Virus record (IMG/VR): IMGVR_UViG_3300036398_001164
Span: 1 to 30,086 of that record
Direction: 5' to 3' (one strand)
Length of the DNA stretch: 30,086 bases
DNA from: a virus
Position 1 is the first letter of the stretch. Each line of letters starts with the position of its first letter. The position numbers and the translations under genes were made by a program. Positions 20,091 through 27,927 of the stretch are shown in pieces. The notes under the pieces are model-generated. The model saw nothing but the letters and a program-made list of their open reading frames with translations. It was not told the origin of the DNA and made no database searches.

Positions 20091-20501
20091 TTAGGCTGCG
20101 GTGCCCCGAACGATTGCACCGTCAACCGGCCATGTCACATCCATGGTGGCTAGATCGCCAACATTGGAGCTGAATGGGGTGGTCTGGACCACAAGCGCGT
20201 TGAAGCGGTACTCAGGATTTGCGGTGCCAACAGTGGCACTGGTAGGCCTGATGGTAATTGCGACAGTGCCGCCCAGGTTAGTGAACAGGGTGCTGTCAAC
20301 AGAACCGGCAGCAAAGTCCTGGTGGAAGCTCAGGGTGACAGAAGCATCCTGAAGGCCGGCGATATATCTGCGAGCAGAATTGCCAAAGCTGGTAACTTCC
20401 AGCTGCTCCCTTGTGATGTCAAGGGTGACTGCGGCAAGGCTGTTCGAAAAGTCGACAGATCCAATTGTTATATCAAAGTCAGTAGCCGAAAACTTCGCCA
20501 C
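20091..20501 (-). CDS. Major tail tube protein
   Basis: 136 aa from GTG 20501 (AAGGAG six bases upstream). Beta-rich, with ATDFDITIGSVDFSNSLAAV at the start and LQDASVTLSFHQDF, TVAITIRPTSA and NPEYRFNALVVQTTPF in order, ending AIVRGTAA. This pattern and its place between tail terminator and chaperones mark it as the tube subunit that stacks as hexameric rings. No Ig-like surface domain is fused. Confidence 0.85.
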   Translation of the reverse strand: MAKFSATDFDITIGSVDFSNSLAAVTLDITREQLEVTSFGNSARRYIAGLQDASVTLSFHQDFAAGSVDSTLFTNLGGTVAITIRPTSATVGTANPEYRFNALVVQTTPFSSNVGDLATMDVTWPVDGAIVRGTAA

Positions 20502-20511
20502 TTTGGTCTCC

Positions 20512-20913
20512 TTAGTCTGCGTAAACTATGGCCGCAAACTCTGCTGCCAAGTATTGTTGCTCCCCTAATGTTATCGCACCAATGTTGGTCATCTCTTGAA
20601 GTTTCACATCAAAAGCTGAACCGCCAAGAGTGCGATCTGATTCCAGGGCAGTCTTCACACCACCTGCACCTGCGGAGGCGTAAGCGTTCAATCGTTGCTG
20701 TGCGAGGCGCTCTGCGACCTTGCCCACAATGACTGTGATAGTGAAGTTGTAAAGGACCAGGCCATTCTGAAACGCCTGATCATAGGTGACATTGTTCAGC
20801 TGGACCACAGCTATAGGTGGGTTTGGCTGGTCCGGGAGCTCAGCGCTAGTGCGCAAACCAGGAATGGTTGCCAGGTTAGCGGCAATACCATCCCTAATGT
20901 CGGTAATACTCAC
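20512..20913 (-). CDS. Tail terminator/completion protein
   Basis: 133 aa. The start is GTG 20913, overlapping the connector stop by four bases; longer readings into the connector gene are not credible. It begins SITDIRDGIAANLATIPG and contains NPPIAVVQLNNVTYDQAF, YNFTITVIVGKVAERLAQQRL, as in small tail-terminator proteins that cap the tail tube. It is positioned directly before the tail tube, as expected. There is no separate head-closure gene between connector and this, so one of the two may do that job. Confidence 0.72.
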   Translation of the reverse strand: MSITDIRDGIAANLATIPGLRTSAELPDQPNPPIAVVQLNNVTYDQAFQNGLVLYNFTITVIVGKVAERLAQQRLNAYASAGAGGVKTALESDRTLGGSAFDVKLQEMTNIGAITLGEQQYLAAEFAAIVYAD

Positions 20914-21527
20914 GCGAGGAACATCCTTCGGAAGGGCATGAGCAAGGCTTGAATATCGGGGTCCACAGAACCGACACGCATGACACCTAAATCTCCGAAG
21001 CCCATAACACCTGTAGGTGAATCGTAACGCTTGAACTGTCTCATAGAAAGGATGATTGTGGCCTGCCTGATTGCTGTCGGGATGGCGGCGAAACCCCACA
21101 CACCCTGCACCTGCACACTAGCCTCATTAGAGTTCACATTGCGTGGCTCATAGATGGGGAACAGGTAGTCACCCACAGCCCGAATCTGGGTGTAAGGCGA
21201 AGTGATACCACCGGTCAGCCGGTTCAAAGGGTTCAGCTGGTAATCGGTAGCTGACCAGGTTGTCGAAAACACACCGCTGCCGTCAGGGTCAGTCTTCAGG
21301 AAGGTCAAAGATTGCAGATCATCAATGTCCACAGTGAACACATCAGTAGGCCGATAAATCCTGGTCGCGGTTGACTGGGTAAATACGCGCTCACAAAAAC
21401 CGTCAATCTGTCTTGATGCTGCCTCAATGCTCAACTCAAGCAGGAAGTCATCCTGAGTGTCATTAGTGGGGATGCGAAGCGCCGCTTTCACATCAGCGAG
21501 TGTCGCGTAACCATTGCTTATTGCCAT
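20910..21527 (-). CDS. Head-tail connector (gp6-like adaptor)
   Basis: 205 aa. The N-terminal region YATLADVKAALRIP, then LLELSIEAASRQIDGFCERVF, is typical of phage gp6-like adaptors, and a later VQVQGVWGFAAIPTAIRQATII also fits the family. It binds the portal ring and forms the platform for tail attachment. It follows the GT4 gene after about 40 bases. A C-terminal extension (about 170-205) is longer than in some members. Confidence 0.8.
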   Translation of the reverse strand: MAISNGYATLADVKAALRIPTNDTQDDFLLELSIEAASRQIDGFCERVFTQSTATRIYRPTDVFTVDIDDLQSLTFLKTDPDGSGVFSTTWSATDYQLNPLNRLTGGITSPYTQIRAVGDYLFPIYEPRNVNSNEASVQVQGVWGFAAIPTAIRQATIILSMRQFKRYDSPTGVMGFGDLGVMRVGSVDPDIQALLMPFRRMFLA

Positions 21528-21570
21528 GAAAAGCCTCCAGACTCTAGTTTAGCGCCAGAGCCCACCCACA

Positions 21571-22758
21571 CTATTGAGAAAGAGCCTTGCGGAAGAAAGG
21601 AAGCCAGTGGTCCTCCCAGACCTTCTCAACATCAAACTGAAGGGCAAACTCCCTGGCTACTGTGGAAGTGTCTCTATCGGCCTTGTATGCCTTCTCAAGG
21701 GCTTCCACAAGGGAGGCGAGAACCGGAATCTGAAAGAAGGCGCTTTGGGGAGCATCCCAGAAAGGCTGTCCGACTACATGGAAACTGTCCTCAGCAATCA
21801 GGTCAGCGGTTGCAGCCCAGTCAGAAGCAATCACCCTGGTTCCACAAGCTTGCGCCTCAATCGTAGGCACCCCGAAACCTTCACCATAGGTTGCCATCCA
21901 CACAACATCAGAAGCGGTATAGATCGCGGCCATCTCAGCTTCACTGTAACCAGTGCGCAGCTCATCCCTGTTAGCGAAAGTCACAGCCTTCTCAGGCACA
22001 CCGCAAGACTTCATGAGAGTGCCAAGGTGGAACCCTCCGACAACTGGGAGCACATCAGCGTGGACATACAGGTGTGAATCCGGGTGGTCTTTGTGGAAGA
22101 TACCGAAGGCGAGGAAGAGCTCCGCAAACCCTTTTCTGTGGACAATGGAGTTTGCTTTGTTCGCTAGGACAGCTGTAACCAGGAACTTGTCTTTGCTTAT
22201 ACCCATGAAGTCGCGAGTCTCCACACCCCTAAACAGGCCGGTAGGTTTGAAGACTTTAGTGTCTACAGCGTGCGGAATATAGTCACCCTCAAAACCTGCT
22301 GCAGCGAGCTGTCGCTGACCATGCGGTGCCATAGCAATCGGAGTCACATTGTCCTTCTGCAAAAACTTCTTCACCAAAGGAGGCATGGTCACATGATCTA
22401 AAGGCACCCAAGAATAGATGGGAATGTCCGTCTCCAGGTCGTTGTAAACCCAAACATCATAGAGAGTCATCATGAAGTGTGGCAGAGTCTCCCGGTCCCT
22501 ACGGTGGTGGTCATGCCACAACTGCATCACATCATCAGAGTAAGGTTTGAACCCTTTAGGGTAGATGGGGATGTCACCGGCTTTGGTCCGGTGTTTGGCA
22601 ATGTAGCCTTCAGTCCCATAGTTGGACAGCACACCCACATGGATCCCATGGCGTTTCATACGCTCCACAAGCATGCTCACCTGCACTGAGTACCCGGTAG
22701 GAAGACCGGGTGAGTTGGATGCGACAGACACAACACCCTTAAGTTTCTCTATAGCCAT
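21571..22758 (-). CDS. GT4-family glycosyltransferase in the head module
   Basis: 395 aa from ATG 22758. The glycosyltransferase GT-B layout is visible: N-terminal VVSVASNSPGLPTGYSVQV with a GT4-like glycine loop, and the C-terminal donor site EGFGVPTIEAQACGTRVIAS (E293 to E301, EX7E pattern), followed by a long C-terminal helix region. It uses a nucleotide-diphospho sugar and transfers it to an unknown acceptor. The position between capsid and connector is not that of a core structural gene; glycosylation of capsid or tail proteins, as reported for some mycobacteriophages, is the best guess. A terminator-like hairpin separates it from the capsid gene. Confidence 0.85.
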   Translation of the reverse strand: MAIEKLKGVVSVASNSPGLPTGYSVQVSMLVERMKRHGIHVGVLSNYGTEGYIAKHRTKAGDIPIYPKGFKPYSDDVMQLWHDHHRRDRETLPHFMMTLYDVWVYNDLETDIPIYSWVPLDHVTMPPLVKKFLQKDNVTPIAMAPHGQRQLAAAGFEGDYIPHAVDTKVFKPTGLFRGVETRDFMGISKDKFLVTAVLANKANSIVHRKGFAELFLAFGIFHKDHPDSHLYVHADVLPVVGGFHLGTLMKSCGVPEKAVTFANRDELRTGYSEAEMAAIYTASDVVWMATYGEGFGVPTIEAQACGTRVIASDWAATADLIAEDSFHVVGQPFWDAPQSAFFQIPVLASLVEALEKAYKADRDTSTVAREFALQFDVEKVWEDHWLPFFRKALSQ

Positions 22759-22773
22759 GCCCCCACAATAGCG

Positions 22774-22810
22774 GAAACCCCCACCAGTCACTAGGACCGG
22801 CAGGGGTTTC
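22774..22810 (-). terminator. Terminator-like hairpin after the capsid gene
   Basis: On the plus strand GAAACCCC (22774-22781) pairs with GGGGTTTC (22803-22810), with CC/GG inside. The same outer stem as the terminator at 12935. The run of T after it on the minus strand is poor, so it may reduce rather than stop transcription, allowing more capsid than glycosyltransferase. Confidence 0.6.
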
Positions 22811-22830
22811 TGCTTGTTAGCTTTTCAGCC

Positions 22831-23961
22831 TTATGGCATCAAGAGTGCCTTGAGGTGCGAGCTGCCGTTAGCCACAGCTGCGCCGACCCGGTAGGTGTAA
22901 CGGAAGCCGGTGATGTCGTTTGCGAAGTAGGCATCCTGGCTCACTGCGACAGAGAGACCAGTCTGGACTACCTTCACCGAAGGCCAGTGTCCGAAGAACA
23001 CAGGCTTGTTTCCGCTGGCAATGCTTTGCAGTGCCGGGTTAACAATTACCGGAATGCCAAGGATGGTCGAAGGACCACCAGTGACAACATCCAGAATGTA
23101 GGTTCCATCACCATTCTTGAGCTTGCGAATCGCGCCCAGAGTGGAGTTGTTCACCATATAAGCCGCCCCGGGAAGCTGCCTAACGAGGCCATCAGCGCTG
23201 AATTGCAAATCAATCAATTCGTCTGCGGTGATAGCGGTTGCGGTTCCAGCAGTTCCACCAACACCAGCAACAGCGGTAACAGCGGCGTGGACAACAGCGT
23301 TGACTCGCGTACCGATTGCGTTACCGGCCTGCTCAGCAAGGTTGGCCTCTAGTGGGAATCCGGCATCAGTCAAAAGTTCATTTGAAATCTTGCTGATGAA
23401 GCCCTGTTTTGCCAAACTGACGAGCAGTGAGGAGTAGGTTCCCTCAGACTCGGAGATAGCAGAACCAGCAGCGGACTCGGTTGCGGTGGGGTAAGCGGTC
23501 ATCACAGGGATGCGCAGATCCTCACCAGAAGTCCGCGTGAAGACCTCAGAGGTCTCAAGGTACGGTCCAACCAGGCGAGCCAGGTTGTAAACGCGGTCCA
23601 GGAACGAAACTGGGACAGTGTTTGCGGAAGGAATCAGCGTTGCGCGCTGTTCGGTTCCGAAGTGGTGCTCGCGGATCTCGCCACGCGCCATGGCGCGGAA
23701 GATCTCTACATCAGAGCGAGACTCAGCAACAGGAGCGAAACCGCGAGCGGCCTCAGCAGCCTGAGCAGCGCGCTCTTCGTTGCGGTGTGCAACCTCAAGT
23801 GCTTCGTCAGCGCGAGTGATGTCGGCCTCAATGCGCTCAATCTTTTCCAACTCAGCCTGGGAGATCCCACGCTTGTCCTGCTCGGCCAAATCCAAAACTT
23901 CACGGATCTGCATGGTCAGGTTAGCGCGGACTTCTTCCTGAGTCTTGATGAACTCAGACAT
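22831..23961 (-). CDS. Major capsid protein, HK97 fold
   Basis: 376 aa from ATG 23961 (AAAGGA upstream; an upstream in-frame ATG at 24015 is not used by spacing). The first ~90 residues are a helical coiled-coil scaffolding-like delta domain (EEVRANLTMQIREVLDLAE, IERIEADITRADEALEVAHR), expected to be removed by the prohead protease. After that follow RIPVMTAYPTATESAAGSAISESEGTYSS and the axial-domain region GIPVIVNPALQSI, as in HK97-family capsids. It would self-assemble with the protease and portal. It belongs to a short transcription unit starting at the strong promoter 24320-24348. Confidence 0.92.
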   Translation of the reverse strand: MSEFIKTQEEVRANLTMQIREVLDLAEQDKRGISQAELEKIERIEADITRADEALEVAHRNEERAAQAAEAARGFAPVAESRSDVEIFRAMARGEIREHHFGTEQRATLIPSANTVPVSFLDRVYNLARLVGPYLETSEVFTRTSGEDLRIPVMTAYPTATESAAGSAISESEGTYSSLLVSLAKQGFISKISNELLTDAGFPLEANLAEQAGNAIGTRVNAVVHAAVTAVAGVGGTAGTATAITADELIDLQFSADGLVRQLPGAAYMVNNSTLGAIRKLKNGDGTYILDVVTGGPSTILGIPVIVNPALQSIASGNKPVFFGHWPSVKVVQTGLSVAVSQDAYFANDITGFRYTYRVGAAVANGSSHLKALLMP

Positions 23962-24085
23962 GTAATGTCCTTTCAATAGGTTTGTGTTTGTATGGTTGCG
24001 CTGCGGTGGTGACACTCAACAGCTCTCAGCAGCGGTAACGCACAAATCTGATGTCTCTATTCTACGCGGTAAGGCTCACCGAACT

Positions 24086-24313
24086 TTAGTGCGTGCAATC
24101 AGAAGGGCATCTGCGCAGGTCATCCATAAGATCGATGAGCTCATCGTAGATGTCTGCTTTTGTCAAATAGCCGCGCTCGGCAATCTGACTCACTATGTGA
24201 TATTCACCCAGAGTGAATCCTTCAGGCGCATAAAGGCTAACTTCATCTTGGTCAACTCGGAGCTCACAATTAGTTTTTTGTGCCTTCAGGATGACCTGTT
24301 GTTTTGTGCTCAT
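24086..24313 (-). CDS. Small conserved phage protein upstream of the capsid gene
   Basis: 75 aa. MSTKQQVILKAQKTNCELRV, then EVSLYAPEGFTLGEYHIVSQI and KADIYDELIDLMDDL. This LKAxKTN ... YAPEG ... DLIxxMxDL pattern recurs in actinophage proteins of unknown role. The ATG is seven bases from the -10 of a strong promoter, so the mRNA is probably leaderless. The capsid gene follows in the same unit. It is placed between a terminator and capsid like an inserted moron, but sharing the capsid promoter. Confidence 0.7.
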   Translation of the reverse strand: MSTKQQVILKAQKTNCELRVDQDEVSLYAPEGFTLGEYHIVSQIAERGYLTKADIYDELIDLMDDLRRCPSDCTH

Positions 24314-24319
24314 GTTCTT

Positions 24320-24348
24320 AGTGTATACCAATACACACAAGATGTCAA
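24320..24348 (-). promoter_or_regulatory. Strong promoter of the capsid unit with operator-like repeat
   Basis: Minus strand TTGACA (24343-24348) and TACACT (24320-24325) are separated by 17 bases, an almost ideal sigma70-type promoter. Between and over the -10 lies GTGTAT-ACCA-ATACAC (24321-24336), a perfect 6-bp inverted repeat. The AGTGTATA(5)ACACAC arrangement is shared with the early leftward promoter. Confidence 0.8.
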
Positions 24349-24372
24349 ATCAAAATTACAGAAAAGAGAAAA

Positions 24373-24405
24373 CCCTGGCCAGCCGAAAGGGGAAACTAGC
24401 CAGGG
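24373..24405 (-). terminator. Intrinsic terminator after the first head gene block
   Basis: CCCTGGC (24373-24379) pairs with GCCAGGG (24399-24405), extendable by AG/CT after one mismatch. On the minus strand the stem is followed by TTTTCTCTTTTC. It lies just after the gene ending at 24415 and directly before the capsid-unit promoter. Confidence 0.85.
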
Positions 24406-24414
24406 AGAAACTCG

Positions 24415-24630
24415 CTATCGCTGTTCAACAGCCCCAAGAACGCGAGTCTCTTTTTCTCTCTGCTGAACTGTCCCCTGAACAGGGTTCACCCTCTTTGGTG
24501 TGTCAGCAGGATCCTCATCCAAAGCGACAATTGCATCAGCGAAAGCTCCAGCCATGTCCCGAATCACACCAGAGACAGGGTTCCCGGCAACATCAAGGAT
24601 GGCCTGTTCAATGTCTCTCCTGGAGGCCAT
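24415..24630 (-). CDS. Small conserved head-region protein
   Basis: 71 aa. MASRRDIEQAILDVAGNPVSGVIRDMAGAFADAIVALDE is followed by a charged linker and KETRVLGAVEQR. The pattern AILDVAGNPxSGVIRD...A and KETRV occurs in small proteins coded between prohead protease and capsid in actinophages. Function unknown. It shares one base with the preceding stop and ends ten bases before the terminator hairpin. Confidence 0.7.
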   Translation of the reverse strand: MASRRDIEQAILDVAGNPVSGVIRDMAGAFADAIVALDEDPADTPKRVNPVQGTVQQREKETRVLGAVEQR

Positions 24631-26285
24631 TAGTAGCCCATCAAAAGTTCAAGCTTCTTCTTCTTCAAAGCCAGCATCTCCATGCCGTTGTCAACCTGTG
24701 CAGGTTCCTCAACAGGTGCAAGCTTGTCCAGGACCGTTGTGATCAGGTTGCGGTCAGCGGTAGTGATGTCCTCACCGTTCTCAATCTTCAGCAGTGCATC
24801 AGCGAGCTCATCAGCATCAACCTCAGCACGCTTAGCAACCTTGTCCAAACCTCGGACCGCTGTGGAGCCGGCTGTGGCTGTGTAGGCAGGGAAGGCCACA
24901 ATGCTTACCTCATGGAGATTGATGCGCTTGAGCGTGCGCACAGCGCCGTCAGAGGACCATTCATCACCGTTACGCGCCACAGTGAAACCGAAACTCATAG
25001 AATCAACGATTCCTGTGGAGACAAGCTCGCGGACATCATTGGCGAGGGTAGTGCGTGGCAAGGTGGCCTCAACATATAGGCCTCGCTCATTTTCAGTCAG
25101 GCGAAGGTTTCCGGCGCGAGTAGATCCGAGCACCTGCCCTGTGTCATGGTTCCACAACAGTTTGATGTCGTTGCGGTTGCGGAGCGAACCCCGGAAAGCT
25201 CCAGGAGCAATGCGCTCAATGAAAGGCAAAGGTTGACTGTCCGAATTGAAGACAGCAGCGTAACCGCTAAAGGTCATGCCCTGCTCGGTTTCGCGCACCT
25301 CAAACTCGGAAGAGTTGATGCGAGTTTCCATCTTGCTCAATGCTTGCCCCTTAGCTCGGCCTTCATTCTCTGCTTCTATTCTACCAATGACCTCATCCGC
25401 GTAGTCCATAGCGCGTTGCGCAGACCGGCGAGAAGTGCCACCCCCCCAAAGAGCGATAGCGACAACACCAGGGCTAGGGAACTCATCACTGGTAGGTGAG
25501 GCCGCTGGTGCATCAAAGTCCACCATGTGCCTTGCAAGGAAAGCGCGGATTCGCACCCACTTGTCACTTGTGACAGAACCATCAGCCATGGCGCGAGCTT
25601 CACGCACAGTCTCAGGCTGTAAACCATCCCCAGACAATCCGGCCTCATGCCACTGCAAACCCCGGCGAGCAGAAGCCCTCATGTAGGCCGGTGGTGTCAA
25701 ATCAACCTGGCGAATCTCAGCTCGGTCCTCATCAGGAACATCAGGGACTTCATCAGTGGCCAAAGCTGTGATGCCTAGGGCGCGGAAGCGCTCCCGGTTC
25801 TCGGGATTGTTGTCAACCGCAACCATCACATTCAAAGTCTCCAGAAGTCTCCGAGCAACAGCTTCCTTGAAGTCCGGGGTGATGGTATCAACGCTTGGCT
25901 GCATAATCAGCTGGTCGTAGTCAATGCCCAAAGAATCAAGCTCAGTGACAGTTTCTTCCCGGCGCTCCTCAGCGCGGCCAGTCACAATGATGATCTCAGT
26001 GTCATCAAAAGATTCCAGATAGTTGTAGAGGCGCTCATTGCGCATACCATCCACAATCAGGGTGCCGTCAATGTCCACAATCACAGCAGGCGGTCCAGAG
26101 TCAAGGCGCTTCTCAGAACGCTCACCCTCAAAAGTTGACTCCTCAGACAAGGCAATCGCAACACCCTGTTCAATCGCACCATCTTTAGTTGCGTGGCATG
26201 CCATCAGCTCGCCATCCTCTTTCACAGTGGCCCACTCGCCCAAAGCGCAGCCAGGGTTATCTTCCTCAATGTAATAAGGAGCCAT
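24630..26285 (-). CDS. Fusion: HAD-like phosphatase + phage domain + prohead protease
   Basis: 551 aa, about twice the length of a usual prohead protease. Residues 1-55 hold a short head-protein-associated segment (CALGEWATVKEDGELMACHATKDGA). Residues 66-185 are HAD-like: DIDGT (D71, D73), VTGR (101-104) and VDNN (158-160), so catalysis looks intact. Residues 200-285 hold a phage domain (ARRGLQWHEAGLSGDGLQP and FPSPGVVAIALWGG). Residues 319-480 are the U35 prohead protease (LLWNHD with H380, SMSFGF with S431). The protease matures the capsid precursor. What the phosphatase-like part does is unknown. A TTG at residue 316 or ATG at 319, after AAGGGG, could make a free protease. Confidence 0.85.
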   Translation of the reverse strand: MAPYYIEEDNPGCALGEWATVKEDGELMACHATKDGAIEQGVAIALSEESTFEGERSEKRLDSGPPAVIVDIDGTLIVDGMRNERLYNYLESFDDTEIIIVTGRAEERREETVTELDSLGIDYDQLIMQPSVDTITPDFKEAVARRLLETLNVMVAVDNNPENRERFRALGITALATDEVPDVPDEDRAEIRQVDLTPPAYMRASARRGLQWHEAGLSGDGLQPETVREARAMADGSVTSDKWVRIRAFLARHMVDFDAPAASPTSDEFPSPGVVAIALWGGGTSRRSAQRAMDYADEVIGRIEAENEGRAKGQALSKMETRINSSEFEVRETEQGMTFSGYAAVFNSDSQPLPFIERIAPGAFRGSLRNRNDIKLLWNHDTGQVLGSTRAGNLRLTENERGLYVEATLPRTTLANDVRELVSTGIVDSMSFGFTVARNGDEWSSDGAVRTLKRINLHEVSIVAFPAYTATAGSTAVRGLDKVAKRAEVDADELADALLKIENGEDITTADRNLITTVLDKLAPVEEPAQVDNGMEMLALKKKKLELLMGY

Positions 26286-26560
26286 TAGTCAACCTGCCTA
26301 ATATCCAAAACGCCCACCACAAGGCCGGCAGGGTCAGAAACAGCGAAGAGCCTGTCACCTGGTCCCAAGTCAAACTGGATTGTCTCGCCTGGATCAATGT
26401 GTGGCGCGTTAGTAGTGCTGACAGCGGAACCGCCAAAGTAAATGTATTGATTGCTGCTCTTAGTCATGTTGTGCAAGATTACATGGTGAGGCATGTTGTC
26501 ATGGCCTACAATCTCAACCGCAGCTGTGCCAAGTGTTACCTGTGAATGGACAATCGGCAT
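26285..26560 (-). CDS. Small beta-strand-rich head-associated protein
   Basis: 91 aa from ATG 26560 (TGATG overlap with the portal stop). It reads as a beta-sandwich: VTLGTAAVEIVG, HHVILHNMTKSSNQYIYFGGS, DPGETIQFDLGPGDRLFAVSDP, GVLDIRQVD. Small proteins with this NxTxxxNxYIYxGG pattern are seen near phage portal or tail genes and may decorate or stabilise the head or neck. No domain name is certain. Confidence 0.65.
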   Translation of the reverse strand: MPIVHSQVTLGTAAVEIVGHDNMPHHVILHNMTKSSNQYIYFGGSAVSTTNAPHIDPGETIQFDLGPGDRLFAVSDPAGLVVGVLDIRQVD

Positions 26561-27927
26561 CACTGCACCTCATCCTTGTAAACACTGTCCGGGTTCTCAG
26601 GGTCCACTTGTGCTACACCCTGCAACTGCACTGAAGGCAGGCCAGTGTGCGCAACCGGTGGCAAACCAATCATCTCCATAGCCTCAGCAGGACTAAACCC
26701 GGCAAAGACTAGATCGCGGACCATTTGCACCTTCTCACGCTGTGCGCGGACACCAGACTCAGACAAGTTCACATTAGCCAGAGGCACGCGGACCTGTGTG
26801 GCTGCTTCACCTTCCTGAGCTTCCAAGTCTTCCCAGCCCCGAATGTCGTTGATGGTGAGGAAGCCGGACTGGATGCCGGTGGAGTAAGCGGAGAACCTGG
26901 CCTGAATATCGGCTCGCAGGAGCCCATTCATGTTGAAGCGCAAGAAGCTCTCAGCGCCGCCAGGATAGCGAGCCATCAGAGGAGTGAAGGATTCCTCCAG
27001 CAAAGTCACATAGGGTCGCAAAGTGTGAGTGACGAAAGCAAGCATGTTCTGCTCCACGCTGCTGTAGGTGTTGGTGCCTGGCAGGTTCAGCATGTGAGAA
27101 GGGATGCGCCAAATGCGTGCGACATCTTCGACAGCCATCCGGCGAGCCTCAAGCGCTTGCGACTTCTCGGGATCCGCTTGGGTTGCTTTGAAGGTTGCCC
27201 CACCGGAGAGGATGCCGGTACGCCCAGACTTCCTCCAGCCCTTGTGAGAGTTGTCAAAAGAGTTGCGGAGCGACTCTGCCTGCTCCTGGGTCAAAGCGTT
27301 AGGGTACTCAATGACACCCTGGAGTGTGGTCGAATTGCCGAAGAAGTTAGCGGCATACATCTCAAGGCTCTTACCTAAAGCCAGGTTCTCCTTCATGGCG
27401 GTCACTCTGGACACACCGCGGATTGTGCCAGGCTTCAAAAGGTCTGGGATGTAAATCACTTCCTCAGAGCTCAGAGGCTTGTCCTCACCCACAACAGTAA
27501 ACATAAGGCGGCCCAAACCGTTGCGAGAAACCTCAACCTGGTGAGGGTTCAACACCACAAGGTTCACAACCTCACCGCGAGGGTTGCTGAAAATCCTGAC
27601 AAAAGCGTTGCCATCAATCAGAAGGCTAACCAGCACGCTCTTATAGAAGGTGCTGTGGCCGGGGAAGTTCACATCCGGCTGCGCCACCCATGAAGGCTTA
27701 GGGCGGAAAGGTTCCCGATTGCCACCGTTGCGATAGAAAACATCCACCGGGAGTGTGCCAATAGTGTCACTGATAAGCGACACAGCAGACCACACAGCTG
27801 CAATCTGGTAGGCGTTCTCCTCATTGACATAAGTTCCAGCAACACTGCTGAACACAATGTCATCACCAGTCTCAAAGATGGTCTGAAAACTAACTGCCCG
27901 GTCTTCCCAAAGTTTGTTGAATACCAC
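26560..27927 (-). CDS. Portal protein, HK97 family
   Basis: 455 aa. The start is GTG 27927, immediately after the previous stop. It shows the HK97-family portal sequence order: VWSAVSLISDTIGTLPVDVFYRN (about 46-68), FYKSVLVSLLIDGNAFVRIFSNPRGEVVNLVVLNP, NLALGKSLEMYAANFFGNSTTLQGVIEYP, and a C-terminal stem/wing region with VRVPLANVNLSESG. It would form the dodecameric ring at one capsid vertex, through which DNA enters and the tail attaches. The following genes are typical head genes. Confidence 0.93.
   Translation of the reverse strand: MVFNKLWEDRAVSFQTIFETGDDIVFSSVAGTYVNEENAYQIAAVWSAVSLISDTIGTLPVDVFYRNGGNREPFRPKPSWVAQPDVNFPGHSTFYKSVLVSLLIDGNAFVRIFSNPRGEVVNLVVLNPHQVEVSRNGLGRLMFTVVGEDKPLSSEEVIYIPDLLKPGTIRGVSRVTAMKENLALGKSLEMYAANFFGNSTTLQGVIEYPNALTQEQAESLRNSFDNSHKGWRKSGRTGILSGGATFKATQADPEKSQALEARRMAVEDVARIWRIPSHMLNLPGTNTYSSVEQNMLAFVTHTLRPYVTLLEESFTPLMARYPGGAESFLRFNMNGLLRADIQARFSAYSTGIQSGFLTINDIRGWEDLEAQEGEAATQVRVPLANVNLSESGVRAQREKVQMVRDLVFAGFSPAEAMEMIGLPPVAHTGLPSVQLQGVAQVDPENPDSVYKDEVQ

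Noticed and set aside
24291-25079. Plus-strand frame of 262 aa opposite the protease fusion
   Set aside because: Low-complexity Gln/Arg/His composition, crosses the terminator and promoter and lies opposite well-supported genes.
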